A stretch of DNA of 22,769 nt from an uncultured Anaeroplasmataceae bacterium (GCA_934229535.1 CAKQDS010000029.1:1-22769), one strand, 5' to 3'; numbered from the stretch's first letter, positions 14,190 through 22,474 are shown. Made by a program: numbers and translations. The notes: generated from the letters alone by a model not told the origin.

Positions 14190-14831
14190 CTATAAACTCT
14201 TTACAGCTGTCTTGATTACAACAAGTCCCTTTTTAGGTCCTGGAACGTTTCCCTTAACTAGGATAACATTCTTTGTAGCATCAACGGCTGCAATAGTTAA
14301 ATTTTGTAATGTTACAGTTTCATGTCCCATGTGTCCTGGCATCTTCTTACCTTTAAGATTACCTTTGATTGCACCCATAGAACCAACTATACGGTGACAT
14401 GCAGATGTACCGTGGCTCATACGAAGACGAGCATGATTGTAGCGTTTAATAGTACCTGCAAATCCTTTACCCTTTGAAGTACCAGTAACATCTACAACAT
14501 CACCTGCTGCAAATATATCACACTTAATTTCTTGACCCACTGTATAAGATACTAACTCATTTCCTTGTGCTTCTGAGAAACGGAATTCTCTTATGAAGCG
14601 CTTAGGAGCAGTGTTAGCCTTTGCAACGTGTCCTTTTTCTGGTTTGTTGCTTAATGATTCTCTTTTATCCATGAAACCAACTTGAACTGCCTCATAGCCA
14701 TCATTTTCAACAGTCTTGTGTTGTAAAACAACGTTTGGAGTGCAATCAACTACAGTTACAGGAATAAGATTACCAGCTGCATCGAAAATTTGAGTCATGC
14801 CCAATTTTCTACCTAAGATTCCCTTAGCCAT
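14190..14831 (-). CDS. rplC: 50S ribosomal protein L3
   Basis: L3 is an early-assembly 23S rRNA-binding protein whose extension approaches the peptidyl-transferase centre. The product is 213 residues (usual 209). It begins MAKGILGRKLGMTQIFD and contains the diagnostic central block DVTGTSKGKGFAGTIKRYN, then MGAIKGNLKGKKMPGHMGHETVT. A GAGGT site precedes the ATG at 14831, 38 bp after the rpsJ stop. Confidence 0.97.
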   Translation of the reverse strand: MAKGILGRKLGMTQIFDAAGNLIPVTVVDCTPNVVLQHKTVENDGYEAVQVGFMDKRESLSNKPEKGHVAKANTAPKRFIREFRFSEAQGNELVSYTVGQEIKCDIFAAGDVVDVTGTSKGKGFAGTIKRYNHARLRMSHGTSACHRIVGSMGAIKGNLKGKKMPGHMGHETVTLQNLTIAAVDATKNVILVKGNVPGPKKGLVVIKTAVKSL

Positions 14832-14869
14832 TTGAAATTACCTCTTTCTATAAATTATTATTTTTTAAA

Positions 14870-15178
14870 TTACTTCTTTAATACGATATCTACACCACTA
14901 GGTAGATCAACGTGCATTAAAGCGTCAATTGTTTGTGGAGTTGGATCCACAATTTCGATTAATCTCTTATGAGTTCTACGCTCGAATTGCTCACGAGAAT
15001 CCTTATTAACGTGAGGTGAACGTAAGATTGTGAAGATTTCCTTTTCAGTTGGAAGAGGAATTGGTCCATTCACCTGTGAACCTGTCTTCTTTACACTATC
15101 AACAATTTTCTTTGCTGATGCGTCTAATAATCTGTGATCATAAGACTTTAAACGAATTTTAATTTTTTCTTTTGCCAT
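14870..15178 (-). CDS. rpsJ: 30S ribosomal protein S10
   Basis: S10 is a 30S head protein that also acts in transcription antitermination with NusB. The 102-residue length is identical to B. subtilis. KIRLKSYDHRLLDASAKKIV, VNGPIPLPTEKEIFTILRSPHVNKDSREQFE (split over residues 35-65) and VDPTPQTIDALMHVDLPSGVDI are diagnostic. It is the first gene of the superoperon; AAAGGAG lies eight bases before the ATG at 15178, just after a leader hairpin. The str operon (rpsL, rpsG, fusA, tuf) does not precede it. Confidence 0.98.
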   Translation of the reverse strand: MAKEKIKIRLKSYDHRLLDASAKKIVDSVKKTGSQVNGPIPLPTEKEIFTILRSPHVNKDSREQFERRTHKRLIEIVDPTPQTIDALMHVDLPSGVDIVLKK

Positions 15179-15313
15179 TTTTATAACTCCTTTCGCCTAT
15201 AATCTAATGTATAGACTTGCTCCATGGGAATAACCCAACACACTGTATGACAACGCCTGTCGGTGTGTCAGCAACCTCCCACTTCACAGCCACTTCTCAG
15301 TGCCTATGAGACT
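15179..15313 (-). promoter_or_regulatory. structured 5' leader of the S10 superoperon
   Basis: The leader of about 135 nt holds several helices on the minus strand: a 5-bp hairpin at the 5' end (15295-15299 with 15307-15311); a long-range GUGGGA/UCCCAU helix (15277-15282 with 15224-15229) enclosing ACACAC/GUGUGU (15238-15243 with 15263-15268) capped by GACA/UGUC (15249-15252 with 15258-15261); and a 7-bp hairpin (15195-15201 with 15210-15216) directly before the ribosome-binding site. The CCCA of the long-range helix can instead pair with a local UGGG (15234-15237), which makes two exclusive states possible. A ribosomal-protein-responsive leader is the natural guess. Confidence 0.65.
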
Positions 15314-15318
15314 TGACT

Positions 15319-15347
15319 ATTTTACCATATATTAATAACAAATGCAA
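15319..15347 (-). promoter_or_regulatory. promoter of the S10-spc-alpha superoperon
   Basis: On the minus strand the -35 box TTGCAT (15342-15347) and the -10 box TAAAAT (15319-15324) are separated by 17 bp. Transcription should start near 15312. It is the only good promoter upstream of rpsJ, so it probably drives the whole ribosomal cluster. The -35 lies close to the 5' end of the divergent plus-strand gene. Confidence 0.8.
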
Positions 15348-15383
15348 CACATTTTTTTACTTTTTTTCAAAAAGGTGGTTTTT

Positions 15384-15929
15384 ATGAATTATAATCTTGA
15401 ATATCATAAAAATTTAAATAGATCACATATTTTACCTAATTTTATTAAAGGTGCCCAAAGTGGTATAACTAGTCAATTCTTATCCGATGTTTTTATATCC
15501 TTATTATTATATAATGAAGATATAATTATAAATGATATAAAAATCAGTGAAGTTCCTGCCTTTTATGCTGCCACTGCCTCTGGAATAACCTTAAGTGTTT
15601 TATCAATCTATCTAGATCCCTTTGCTCTTGTTCTTTTTTCAACAATTTCTTATGCTTTTGTTTTTAACCTAATTGATTCTAATATAGGTAATAAAGAATT
15701 TAATATCCCACCAAAAGAAATAATTTTTGATACAATAATATCTATTATCCTTATTTATTCATTTGATCCTACTGCTAAAAACCAATATTTAAGATACCAA
15801 GAAAAAAGGCATTATATCGAGCCACACTATCAAAGAATGGATCGAAATAACGCCCAAGCAATATTTTTTATTGTCCTTGTTTCAACCTATAATTATTTAA
15901 AACAAGCTAATAGTAGTATACTTGAATGA
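15384..15929 (+). CDS. hydrophobic protein of unknown function
   Basis: The product is 181 residues and I do not recognise it. The open frame starts 14 codons earlier, but AAAGGTGG (15371-15378) lies five bases before the ATG at 15384, so I use that start. Hydrophobic stretches at about residues 58-96, 113-127 and 158-168 suggest membrane association; between the last two lies a charged, Tyr-rich segment (YLRYQEKRHYIEPHYQRMDR). There is no signal peptide. It is the only plus-strand gene in the window, divergent from rpsJ, and its last 33 bases overlap the end of the minus-strand LRR gene. No clear promoter is visible. Codon use is AT-rich, like the accessory genes. Confidence 0.65.
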   Translation: MNYNLEYHKNLNRSHILPNFIKGAQSGITSQFLSDVFISLLLYNEDIIINDIKISEVPAFYAATASGITLSVLSIYLDPFALVLFSTISYAFVFNLIDSNIGNKEFNIPPKEIIFDTIISIILIYSFDPTAKNQYLRYQEKRHYIEPHYQRMDRNNAQAIFFIVLVSTYNYLKQANSSILE

Positions 15930-17159
15930 ATTAATACACTCCACATTATCTAATTCCTTTGAAATTCTAACCTCACATAAAGAATCTCGGTTAAATGAAT
16001 CTTCAATTTTAGTAATATGCTCAAATTCTAAACAAGTATATGGTACTCCATTAAAGGAAAATATTATTTCATCCACGCTTTTCAGCTTAATATTTTCATA
16101 TTCACTAAAGCTAAATGAACTAACAATTTTCTTTATTATACCATTAATAGTTAAATTATTAATATTACATCTTTCAAATGCAGAATATATTTCTGCTATA
16201 TCGGCATTAATTGTAACAAAATTACTATTAATATAACAAAATGAATTAATTGGTAAGGATATTTCCTTACTAAAACTAACAGTTAAGTCTTTACAAACAA
16301 CATCTGTAAACGCAATACTAGAAAATCCTTCTAAATTATATGTCAAGGATGAACTTGCATCACGATTTAAGCATAAATATAAGAATGTCTTATCCTTATT
16401 ATATAATGAAGTGCCATCAAAATATAAATAAGGATTATTCTTATCAACATTTAAATAAGTACTAAATGTTTCATGATTACTCAAATCTATAATTCCCTTA
16501 GATTTTAATTCAAGCTTTTGACCAATATCAAGCTTACAATAAATTATATCTTCAATATATGCGCTTTCCAAATTAGAATTTAATTTAAAATAATCTAGTA
16601 GCCAGCTATTATAGCCTAAAGACTTAAGATTTTTAGCACCATAAATATTATTAACTCCATGAATTGAATTATCTTCAATAACCTCAATACTATCAGGAAT
16701 ATATAAGCTACTAGTTTTACCACAAATAGCCTCACTCTTAATAGTAGTTATTTTATAATACTTATTATTAATATATGCTCTTGAAGGAATGGTAAAAACA
16801 TCCTTAGGGCTATTTGTTATAGCCGCAGTATCATCATCAATTATTTCAAACTCAAATCCTAAGTTTTGAAGCTTTTTATCATCTTTATATTCTAATCTTG
16901 GATAAACATAATCGCTTTCCTTTAATCTAGTAAATAACGAAACCTTCTTATCATCAACATACCAACCCTTAAATTTCATATTATCAGGCACTTTATAAAA
17001 TGCCTTTACATCTGAAAGATAAGTGCTATATGCTCCATTACCAGTATCAATATGAACTGAAGTTTTTTCTTTCGTATTAAAATAAATTAAATTATAACCA
17101 AATATAACAATTACCGCAATAATTGAAATCCAAATGATAACCTTCTTTTTCACTAACAT
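15897..17159 (-). CDS. membrane-anchored protein with BspA-type leucine-rich repeats
   Basis: The product is 420 residues. Residues 7-27 form a hydrophobic anchor after a basic MLVKKK start, leaving the rest outside the cell. Residues about 34-91 resemble a Listeria-Bacteroides (Flg_new/InlB-B type) repeat, with the characteristic FKGWYVDDKKV. From about 115 onward the pattern of BspA-type LRR_5 repeats appears: FTIPSRAYINNKYYKITTIK, SLYIPDSIEVIEDNSI and later irregular units. Such repeats usually mediate adhesion or surface recognition; ligand unknown. The ATG shares a base with the stop of the upstream gene (TAATG), with GGAGAG before it, so the two are coupled. I see no terminator at its end. 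Confidence 0.7.
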   Translation of the reverse strand: MLVKKKVIIWISIIAVIVIFGYNLIYFNTKEKTSVHIDTGNGAYSTYLSDVKAFYKVPDNMKFKGWYVDDKKVSLFTRLKESDYVYPRLEYKDDKKLQNLGFEFEIIDDDTAAITNSPKDVFTIPSRAYINNKYYKITTIKSEAICGKTSSLYIPDSIEVIEDNSIHGVNNIYGAKNLKSLGYNSWLLDYFKLNSNLESAYIEDIIYCKLDIGQKLELKSKGIIDLSNHETFSTYLNVDKNNPYLYFDGTSLYNKDKTFLYLCLNRDASSSLTYNLEGFSSIAFTDVVCKDLTVSFSKEISLPINSFCYINSNFVTINADIAEIYSAFERCNINNLTINGIIKKIVSSFSFSEYENIKLKSVDEIIFSFNGVPYTCLEFEHITKIEDSFNRDSLCEVRISKELDNVECINSFKYTTISLF

Positions 17160-19171
17160 TACTCTCCTTTAACAATATTCCCCATTCTAACAATTGGTAT
17201 ATTATTTCCATTTGCCCTTAAACAAATATAATATTGAACACCTCTAATTATATATTTTTCATAAAACACGTTCTTTGTATATCCCCAAAAGAAAAAATCG
17301 TTATCAACGTTAATGTCACTATTATCATTTCCATTATAATTACAATTTTCATAATAATTATAATATTTACCGATTGTTCCAGTTTTTTCTAGTGTAGTAT
17401 TACAAACAGATCCCCTTAAATGTTTAGTCTCAACAATAGAATATTTATTATCACTATAATAATTAATACTAGTATCACTCGAATTTTCATCAACAAAATA
17501 ATAGCAATCAAGCACATCATTTGTATAAGATATAATATCAATTAATGTTGAAAGCGGACCAAAAGTAGGTATTTTTGAAAAACCAAATTTAATAGTTTCA
17601 ATTCCTAATTTTTTCTTCATTTCATCACTATCTTCAATAACATCATTTACATTTTTTTGATGAAGTTTTGAATACAAACTAATGCCGTTTAAATTAAAAT
17701 TGCTAGTTTCATCACAAATTTCATACCCTTTAAATACTGAGAATATATCCAAACTTAAATCGCCATCAAGATATTCAAGAGACAATGTATTAGTTATAAA
17801 ATCAAACTTATATATATAATTCATTTTCAAATCAATCAGTATTTCCCTTGTCTTCGAAGTATCATCATATACAACATCATATCTTAAATAATCAATTTCT
17901 GATTCGATAATATCACCATTAGAATTAAACTTATAAGTAATAATAGCAAATCTATTAGTTTGTACATAATAAACCGAACCGTTTTGCATTTGATCACACT
18001 TAGCTATTGATTTTTCATTATATTTTCCTTCAGCAAAGATATCGCTTAAATTATCATCAAGCAATAAATCAAATCTATATATTATTCTTTCCTTATCAGA
18101 ATTATAATCATCATATTCCATATTTCCTTGTTCATATATCGATGTAAATAACGCCATATCGTCTAATGGAAATATTTGCTTATATTCCAAATCATTATCT
18201 TCTGTAATATTCGTATTATCCTCTAAATACACATTATTATATGAGATTTTAAAATTAAAATTACCTCTTTGATTTGTTTTTAATTTAACATAATATATAT
18301 CAGCCGAATCTGAATTAAGGCAAAATGAATTATCATATATTTTTTGAGAAACGATTAAATCGTTTGAAACACTACTAAATGGTTCTGAATATTTCTTATA
18401 TCTATATATAGAATCAATTTGTAGATAATTATTATCTAAATCACATATAAATTGACCTCTTTTATTAGAACTGAATTTTAAATACTTGTAATTACCATCA
18501 CATTTTATTTTTTTACTAAGTCCCTCATATATTGTTGTTGCATTTGCTTCCGAATTATTTTCTTGACTTAAGCTATCATTTTCTCTTTCTAATGAAATAG
18601 TTATACTATAACTTGATTGTGTGTTATTTCGTGAAACAAATCTAATGATATAACTTCCTATTTCTAAATTTGAATAAGCTAAAGCCTCTGAAGAATTTCC
18701 AACATATACATATTTTGACCCATTTGTTGTTTCCTGAACACTATATAAACTTATATAATATTTAAAAAAATCAGACACAGCAATGCTTACACTAAAATAT
18801 TTATTTTTATAAGCATTAGTAAAATAAAAATAATCTACATCAGATTTACCATTTGAATGATTTGATATTGATAAATATTTAACAAACTTGCATTTGTTAT
18901 TTGAATCATATGATAAATACGAATTAATATTTGTTGCTGTTGCTAGTGTATCATTCATTTCAAACACATCATCATTATCTTCTCCACCTAAGCCAGGATC
19001 AATAATAATTGCTCCACATGTTGAAATTCCATCTTCACTTTCTTCAACATAATCATCACTTAAAGCCTCACCTGTATACTCATCAAATGATAAATCTTCA
19101 GTTTTGGCAGCCGCACTAACACCTAAAAATAGCATTAATGACATTAAAATAATAAAACTTATTTTTTTCAT
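17159..19171 (-). CDS. large secreted protein with PPC-like domains
   Basis: The product is 670 residues. MKKISFIILMSLMLFLGVSAAA is a classical signal peptide. The region of about 66-195 looks like a bacterial pre-peptidase C-terminal (PPC) domain: EMNDTLATATNI, then SDVDYFYFT, a beta-rich core and GSYIIRFVSRNN. A second, weaker copy spans about 198-320, with ATTIYEG and NFNFKISY. The remaining 350 residues, rich in Asn, Asp, Tyr and Ser, are not recognised; I see no protease motif and no LPXTG anchor. I chose the ATG at 19171 because a GGGAG site lies before it; an upstream TTG in frame at 19204 has none. It is the first gene of a two-gene unit with the LRR protein. Confidence 0.65.
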   Translation of the reverse strand: MKKISFIILMSLMLFLGVSAAAKTEDLSFDEYTGEALSDDYVEESEDGISTCGAIIIDPGLGGEDNDDVFEMNDTLATATNINSYLSYDSNNKCKFVKYLSISNHSNGKSDVDYFYFTNAYKNKYFSVSIAVSDFFKYYISLYSVQETTNGSKYVYVGNSSEALAYSNLEIGSYIIRFVSRNNTQSSYSITISLERENDSLSQENNSEANATTIYEGLSKKIKCDGNYKYLKFSSNKRGQFICDLDNNYLQIDSIYRYKKYSEPFSSVSNDLIVSQKIYDNSFCLNSDSADIYYVKLKTNQRGNFNFKISYNNVYLEDNTNITEDNDLEYKQIFPLDDMALFTSIYEQGNMEYDDYNSDKERIIYRFDLLLDDNLSDIFAEGKYNEKSIAKCDQMQNGSVYYVQTNRFAIITYKFNSNGDIIESEIDYLRYDVVYDDTSKTREILIDLKMNYIYKFDFITNTLSLEYLDGDLSLDIFSVFKGYEICDETSNFNLNGISLYSKLHQKNVNDVIEDSDEMKKKLGIETIKFGFSKIPTFGPLSTLIDIISYTNDVLDCYYFVDENSSDTSINYYSDNKYSIVETKHLRGSVCNTTLEKTGTIGKYYNYYENCNYNGNDNSDINVDNDFFFWGYTKNVFYEKYIIRGVQYYICLRANGNNIPIVRMGNIVKGE

Positions 19172-19223
19172 TTGTACTACATCTCCCTTTCTATTTTTCA
19201 TCAAAAATTTTACTTTTGATTTA

Positions 19224-19258
19224 TGACAAAATTATATAATTAATGTTAAATTTTGTCA
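19224..19258. repeat. 9-bp inverted repeat bracketing a promoter, candidate operator
   Basis: TGACAAAAT (19224-19232) and ATTTTGTCA (19250-19258) are perfect inverted arms around a 17-bp centre. One arm overlaps the -35 box and the other the -10 box of the minus-strand promoter at 19231-19259. A dimeric repressor bound here would block RNA polymerase. Chance similarity to the -35 sequence explains part of one arm but not the other. Confidence 0.5.
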
Positions 19259-19259
19259 A
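19231..19259 (-). promoter_or_regulatory. consensus promoter for the PPC/LRR gene pair
   Basis: On the minus strand TTGACA (19254-19259) and TATAAT (19231-19236), both perfect, are separated by 17 bp. The expected start near 19224 gives a leader of about 50 nt before the ATG at 19171. Confidence 0.85.
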
Positions 19260-19276
19260 ATTATGTAAAAAATGAA

Positions 19277-19359
19277 AAACTGGAGATTTGATACTTTTAG
19301 GGTACTATGTAAGCGTTAACCTCCAGTTTCAAACTGGAGATTTGCCATTTTTAGAGGCA
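19277..19359. repeat. intergenic repeat cluster with hairpins after the GH105 gene
   Basis: The 14-bp unit AAACTGGAGATTTG occurs at 19277-19290 and 19331-19344, 54 bp apart. Each copy is followed by a short hairpin with a similar loop but different arms (TAC..GTA with TTTTAGG; GCC..GGC with ATTTTTAGA). An inverted CTCCAGTTT (19321-19329) directly abuts the second copy, giving a 19-bp palindrome. In the minus direction the arm at 19331-19339 can also pair with the downstream copy at 19277-19285, which is followed by TTCATTTTTT and could terminate the asnB/GH105 transcript. The rest of the 19205-19386 gap contains only the promoter and its inverted repeat. Confidence 0.6.
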
Positions 19360-19386
19360 AAATTTATTTTTTTTCCAATCGTGTTT

Positions 19387-20793
19387 TTAGTTATTTTTCA
19401 TCTCAATATAAGCCATTACAAAAGGACCAACACCCTTGGCATCATTGCTTCCAACACTCTCAGATAAATAATATTCAAGGCTTCCATCACGATATGGTGA
19501 TGATTCAGGTCCAAGTCCTGCAGTAATACAAATACCATCTAAATTAATACCATTAGAACTAATAGTTAAATACTTTTTGCATATACCATTAAATATTTCA
19601 ACACCCTTATCATACATAGCTTTATCAAATAGATTTAAATGATAGCCCTTCATTAAAGCATAAGCAATCATTGAGCTACCTGATGTTTCTACATAATTAG
19701 TAACATTTTTACCAACGCCTGTTTTAGGATAGTAAGATTCATCAACGAAAACTGTAACATCTTTTTTATCAACAACCTGATAAAACATTTTAGTATCAAA
19801 ATCCTGATATTCTAAAACACCATTAATTGCTTCCTTAAAAATATTAATTAATTCTTTTTTATTAGCACTATAGCTATCAGGATATTTTTCAATAACATCA
19901 ACCAAGGATACAATATACCAACCCATTGATCTTAACCAAAATGATTTTGAACAGCCTGTTTCCTTATCGGCCCAAAAAATAGATTTTGAGCTATCATAAC
20001 CATGATAATATAAATGCTTATTTTCATCATACATATTTTTTCTGACCATTTTATATTGATTTAAAATATCATCATATATCGTCATTTCTTTGCCATTTAC
20101 CAAAGCCTTAGTATTAGTATTATTATTAGCATATTCTAAATAGAAAGGATTAGCCATATATAACCCATCAAGCCATACCTGATTAGGATAAACTGTTTTA
20201 TGCCAAAAATTACCCTCATTTGTTCTAGAGGTATTAGTTAAAGCTATATAGGTGGTATTTATAGCCTTAAGGTATCTTGAATCATTAGTATATTTATATA
20301 AATCAAATAATATTCTACTCTCACAAATATCATCTAAGGCTTTACCATCAAAGCCACTCTTTTTGGAATCATTTAAATTTAAAAAATTCCCTGATTTATC
20401 AATATAATAATTAACAAATCTTGTAACGAAACTTAAATATTTTTGATCATTTGTTTCTTTATATAGATTCATAAATGAATTAAGCATTACACCATCTATA
20501 TAATTCCATTTTCCTTTAAAACTTTCCTGATTCCAATAAGGAATCTTACCTGTTGTGTTATCCATCAAGGAATCAATATAACCATCAATAGTTTCAAAAT
20601 ATGCTGGCTCATTCTTACTACTTTCAATTAAAGTTGATGATTCTAATTTTGATGTTGCACTACTTACTGAAGAGCTTATAACAGCTGTTTCACTTTTTGA
20701 TTCCATACTTGAATTACTATTGCCACTATCTAAGGCACAACCTGTAAGTGCTAGCATTACTAGGGCCCCTCCCATTAAAAATATTTTTTTCAT
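19387..20793 (-). CDS. lipoprotein, unsaturated rhamnogalacturonyl/glucuronyl hydrolase (GH105)
   Basis: GH105 enzymes remove the unsaturated uronic acid left at the non-reducing end of pectin (or similar) fragments by polysaccharide lyases. The product is 468 residues. A signal peptide ends in the lipobox LTGC (Cys19), then a Ser-rich linker (about 21-60) and an alpha/alpha-barrel domain. Family marks are VWLDGLYM (206-213, with the presumed catalytic Asp209), FWLRSMGW (285-292), ETSGSSMIAYAL (369-380) and the end block YYLSES...NDAKGVGPF. It should act outside the membrane, anchored by lipid. It starts only 43 bp after asnB with no promoter or terminator between, so it probably belongs to the T-box transcript. 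Its ribosome-binding site is weak (GTAGGTAAGAG). Confidence 0.85.
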   Translation of the reverse strand: MKKIFLMGGALVMLALTGCALDSGNSNSSMESKSETAVISSSVSSATSKLESSTLIESSKNEPAYFETIDGYIDSLMDNTTGKIPYWNQESFKGKWNYIDGVMLNSFMNLYKETNDQKYLSFVTRFVNYYIDKSGNFLNLNDSKKSGFDGKALDDICESRILFDLYKYTNDSRYLKAINTTYIALTNTSRTNEGNFWHKTVYPNQVWLDGLYMANPFYLEYANNNTNTKALVNGKEMTIYDDILNQYKMVRKNMYDENKHLYYHGYDSSKSIFWADKETGCSKSFWLRSMGWYIVSLVDVIEKYPDSYSANKKELINIFKEAINGVLEYQDFDTKMFYQVVDKKDVTVFVDESYYPKTGVGKNVTNYVETSGSSMIAYALMKGYHLNLFDKAMYDKGVEIFNGICKKYLTISSNGINLDGICITAGLGPESSPYRDGSLEYYLSESVGSNDAKGVGPFVMAYIEMKNN

Positions 20794-20836
20794 TTCTCTT
20801 ACCTACTTTTAAATAATCTATTAATATTAGAGCAAA

Positions 20837-22414
20837 TTATTTACCACTATCTTTATAATTAGCTAAAACTCTTGCCGAAGGATCATCTACATTACAGCCT
20901 GGCCAGCTTCTATTAGGCATCCAAAAATCCACAATCATTTGTGCCTGATTAGGATAAAATTCCTCAAATATCTCACGATATAGTAATGATTCTTTTGTAA
21001 ATGGTCTTACATAATCATATTTTGTAATTTTTTCATTAAATTCCTCATCACTATAATAGCTATTAGCATATTCCTTTATAATATCAACCATACTATGACC
21101 AACAGCATCAGAAAATGCCGCTTTTTCACGATACAAAATATCATGAGGTAAATAATCGCCCTCAAAAGCATGTCTTAATAAATATTTACCCTTATTATAG
21201 GTATTTAGCTTTAATTTAGGGTCAATACTCATAACATATCTTACAAAGGCAATATCACCAAATGGCACTCTAGCCTCTAAAGAATTAGAGCTTATACATC
21301 TATCAGCTCTTAAAACATCATACATATGAAGCTCTTTAATTCTTTTTTGAGCCTCAGCTTGAAATTCTAAAGCACTTGGAGCATAATCAGTATATTTATA
21401 TCCAAATAGCTCATCAGAAACCTCTCCTGTTAATAAAACCTTAACATTTGTTTCTTCTTTTATCTTTTTACATAATAAATACATACCAACAGATGCTCTA
21501 ATAGTTGTAATATCAAATGTTCCTAAATGATAAATAATTTCTCTTAAGGAAGAAATTACATCATCCTTTGTCATATAAAATTCCTTATGATCAGTATGAA
21601 GATAATCACTTACCTCTTTAGCATATTTTAAATCAATAGCGTCGCCAACCATACCAATAGCAAAGGTCTTAATAGGCTTTTTAAGCTTTTTTGCAGCAAT
21701 TGCGCATACAAGTGATGAATCAAGTCCTCCACTTAACAAAAATCCCAGTGGAGCATCTGAATCTAATCTTTTTTCCACAGCATCTACTAATAAGCTTTTA
21801 ATTTTAGGACAAATCTTGGTATCAATATCACCACTAACATAATTACTTACGCTTGTTAAATCATTATAGCAAACAAATCCTTTCCCATCAAAATAATATC
21901 CAGGTGGAAAAGGCATAACCTTATCAACCATTTTTAGTAAAGTAATGGGCTCTGATGCAAAAACATATTCACCATTTTCACAAATACCATAATAAAGTGG
22001 TCTAATACCAAGTGGATCACGTCCAGCAATAATTTTGTCCTCCTTGGCATCATATAATATTAACGCAAATTCAGCATCTAAATGCTTAAACATATCTAAA
22101 CCATATTTAATATATAATGGTAATAAAACCTCACAATCACTTTCACTTACGAAAGGATAATCCTTAAATTCTCTTTTAATATCCCTAAAGCCATAAATTT
22201 CACCATTACAAGCAACATAAATATCATTATAGAAAAATGGTTGAATGCCTCTTTCATTCAATCCCATAATTGAAAGACGCTTAAAGCCTAAGGCAACCAT
22301 CTCATTATAAATATATCTAGTGGCATCAGGTCCCCTATCATTAGTCTTAGAAAATTCCCCTTCAATAAATTCATTACTCCACATCGGCTTTTTCATTCCA
22401 AAAATTGAACACAT
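20837..22414 (-). CDS. asnB: asparagine synthetase (glutamine-hydrolysing)
   Basis: AsnB makes asparagine from aspartate, ATP and glutamine. The product is 525 residues (554 in E. coli). The N-terminal glutaminase domain begins MCSIFG, with Cys2 as nucleophile, and has RGPD (27-30), CNGEIYGF (69-76) and GRDPLGIRPLYYG (131-143). The synthetase domain has the ATP-pyrophosphatase P-loop LLSGGLDSS (226-234) and LTGEVSDELFGYKY. An AAAGGAG site lies before the ATG at 22414. The leader is an asparagine-type T-box, which fits the enzyme and argues that expression rises when charged tRNA-Asn is scarce. Confidence 0.97.
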   Translation of the reverse strand: MCSIFGMKKPMWSNEFIEGEFSKTNDRGPDATRYIYNEMVALGFKRLSIMGLNERGIQPFFYNDIYVACNGEIYGFRDIKREFKDYPFVSESDCEVLLPLYIKYGLDMFKHLDAEFALILYDAKEDKIIAGRDPLGIRPLYYGICENGEYVFASEPITLLKMVDKVMPFPPGYYFDGKGFVCYNDLTSVSNYVSGDIDTKICPKIKSLLVDAVEKRLDSDAPLGFLLSGGLDSSLVCAIAAKKLKKPIKTFAIGMVGDAIDLKYAKEVSDYLHTDHKEFYMTKDDVISSLREIIYHLGTFDITTIRASVGMYLLCKKIKEETNVKVLLTGEVSDELFGYKYTDYAPSALEFQAEAQKRIKELHMYDVLRADRCISSNSLEARVPFGDIAFVRYVMSIDPKLKLNTYNKGKYLLRHAFEGDYLPHDILYREKAAFSDAVGHSMVDIIKEYANSYYSDEEFNEKITKYDYVRPFTKESLLYREIFEEFYPNQAQMIVDFWMPNRSWPGCNVDDPSARVLANYKDSGK

Positions 22415-22431
22415 ATTATAATCTCCTTTAT

Positions 22432-22474
22432 AAAAAAAACAGCATTATCCTAATATTTTAGGACGAATGCTGTT
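22432..22474 (-). terminator. T-box-controlled terminator upstream of asnB
   Basis: AACAGCATT/AATGCTGTT (22438-22446 with 22466-22474) and an inner TCCTAA/TTAGGA (22448-22453 with 22458-22463) form a long stem followed by eight T. The 5' inner arm is the same sequence that pairs with UUAGG of the T-box, so the antiterminator and terminator exclude each other. Confidence 0.92.

Noticed and set aside
15313..15341. A plus-strand promoter TTGACT with -10 TAACAA for the 15384-15929 gene
   Set aside because: The -10 matches the consensus at only three of six positions, and the region is already explained by the strong minus-strand promoter.
19277..19359. CRISPR array
   Set aside because: There are only two direct copies of a 14-bp unit, with unequal surroundings that are themselves structured, and no cas genes are present.
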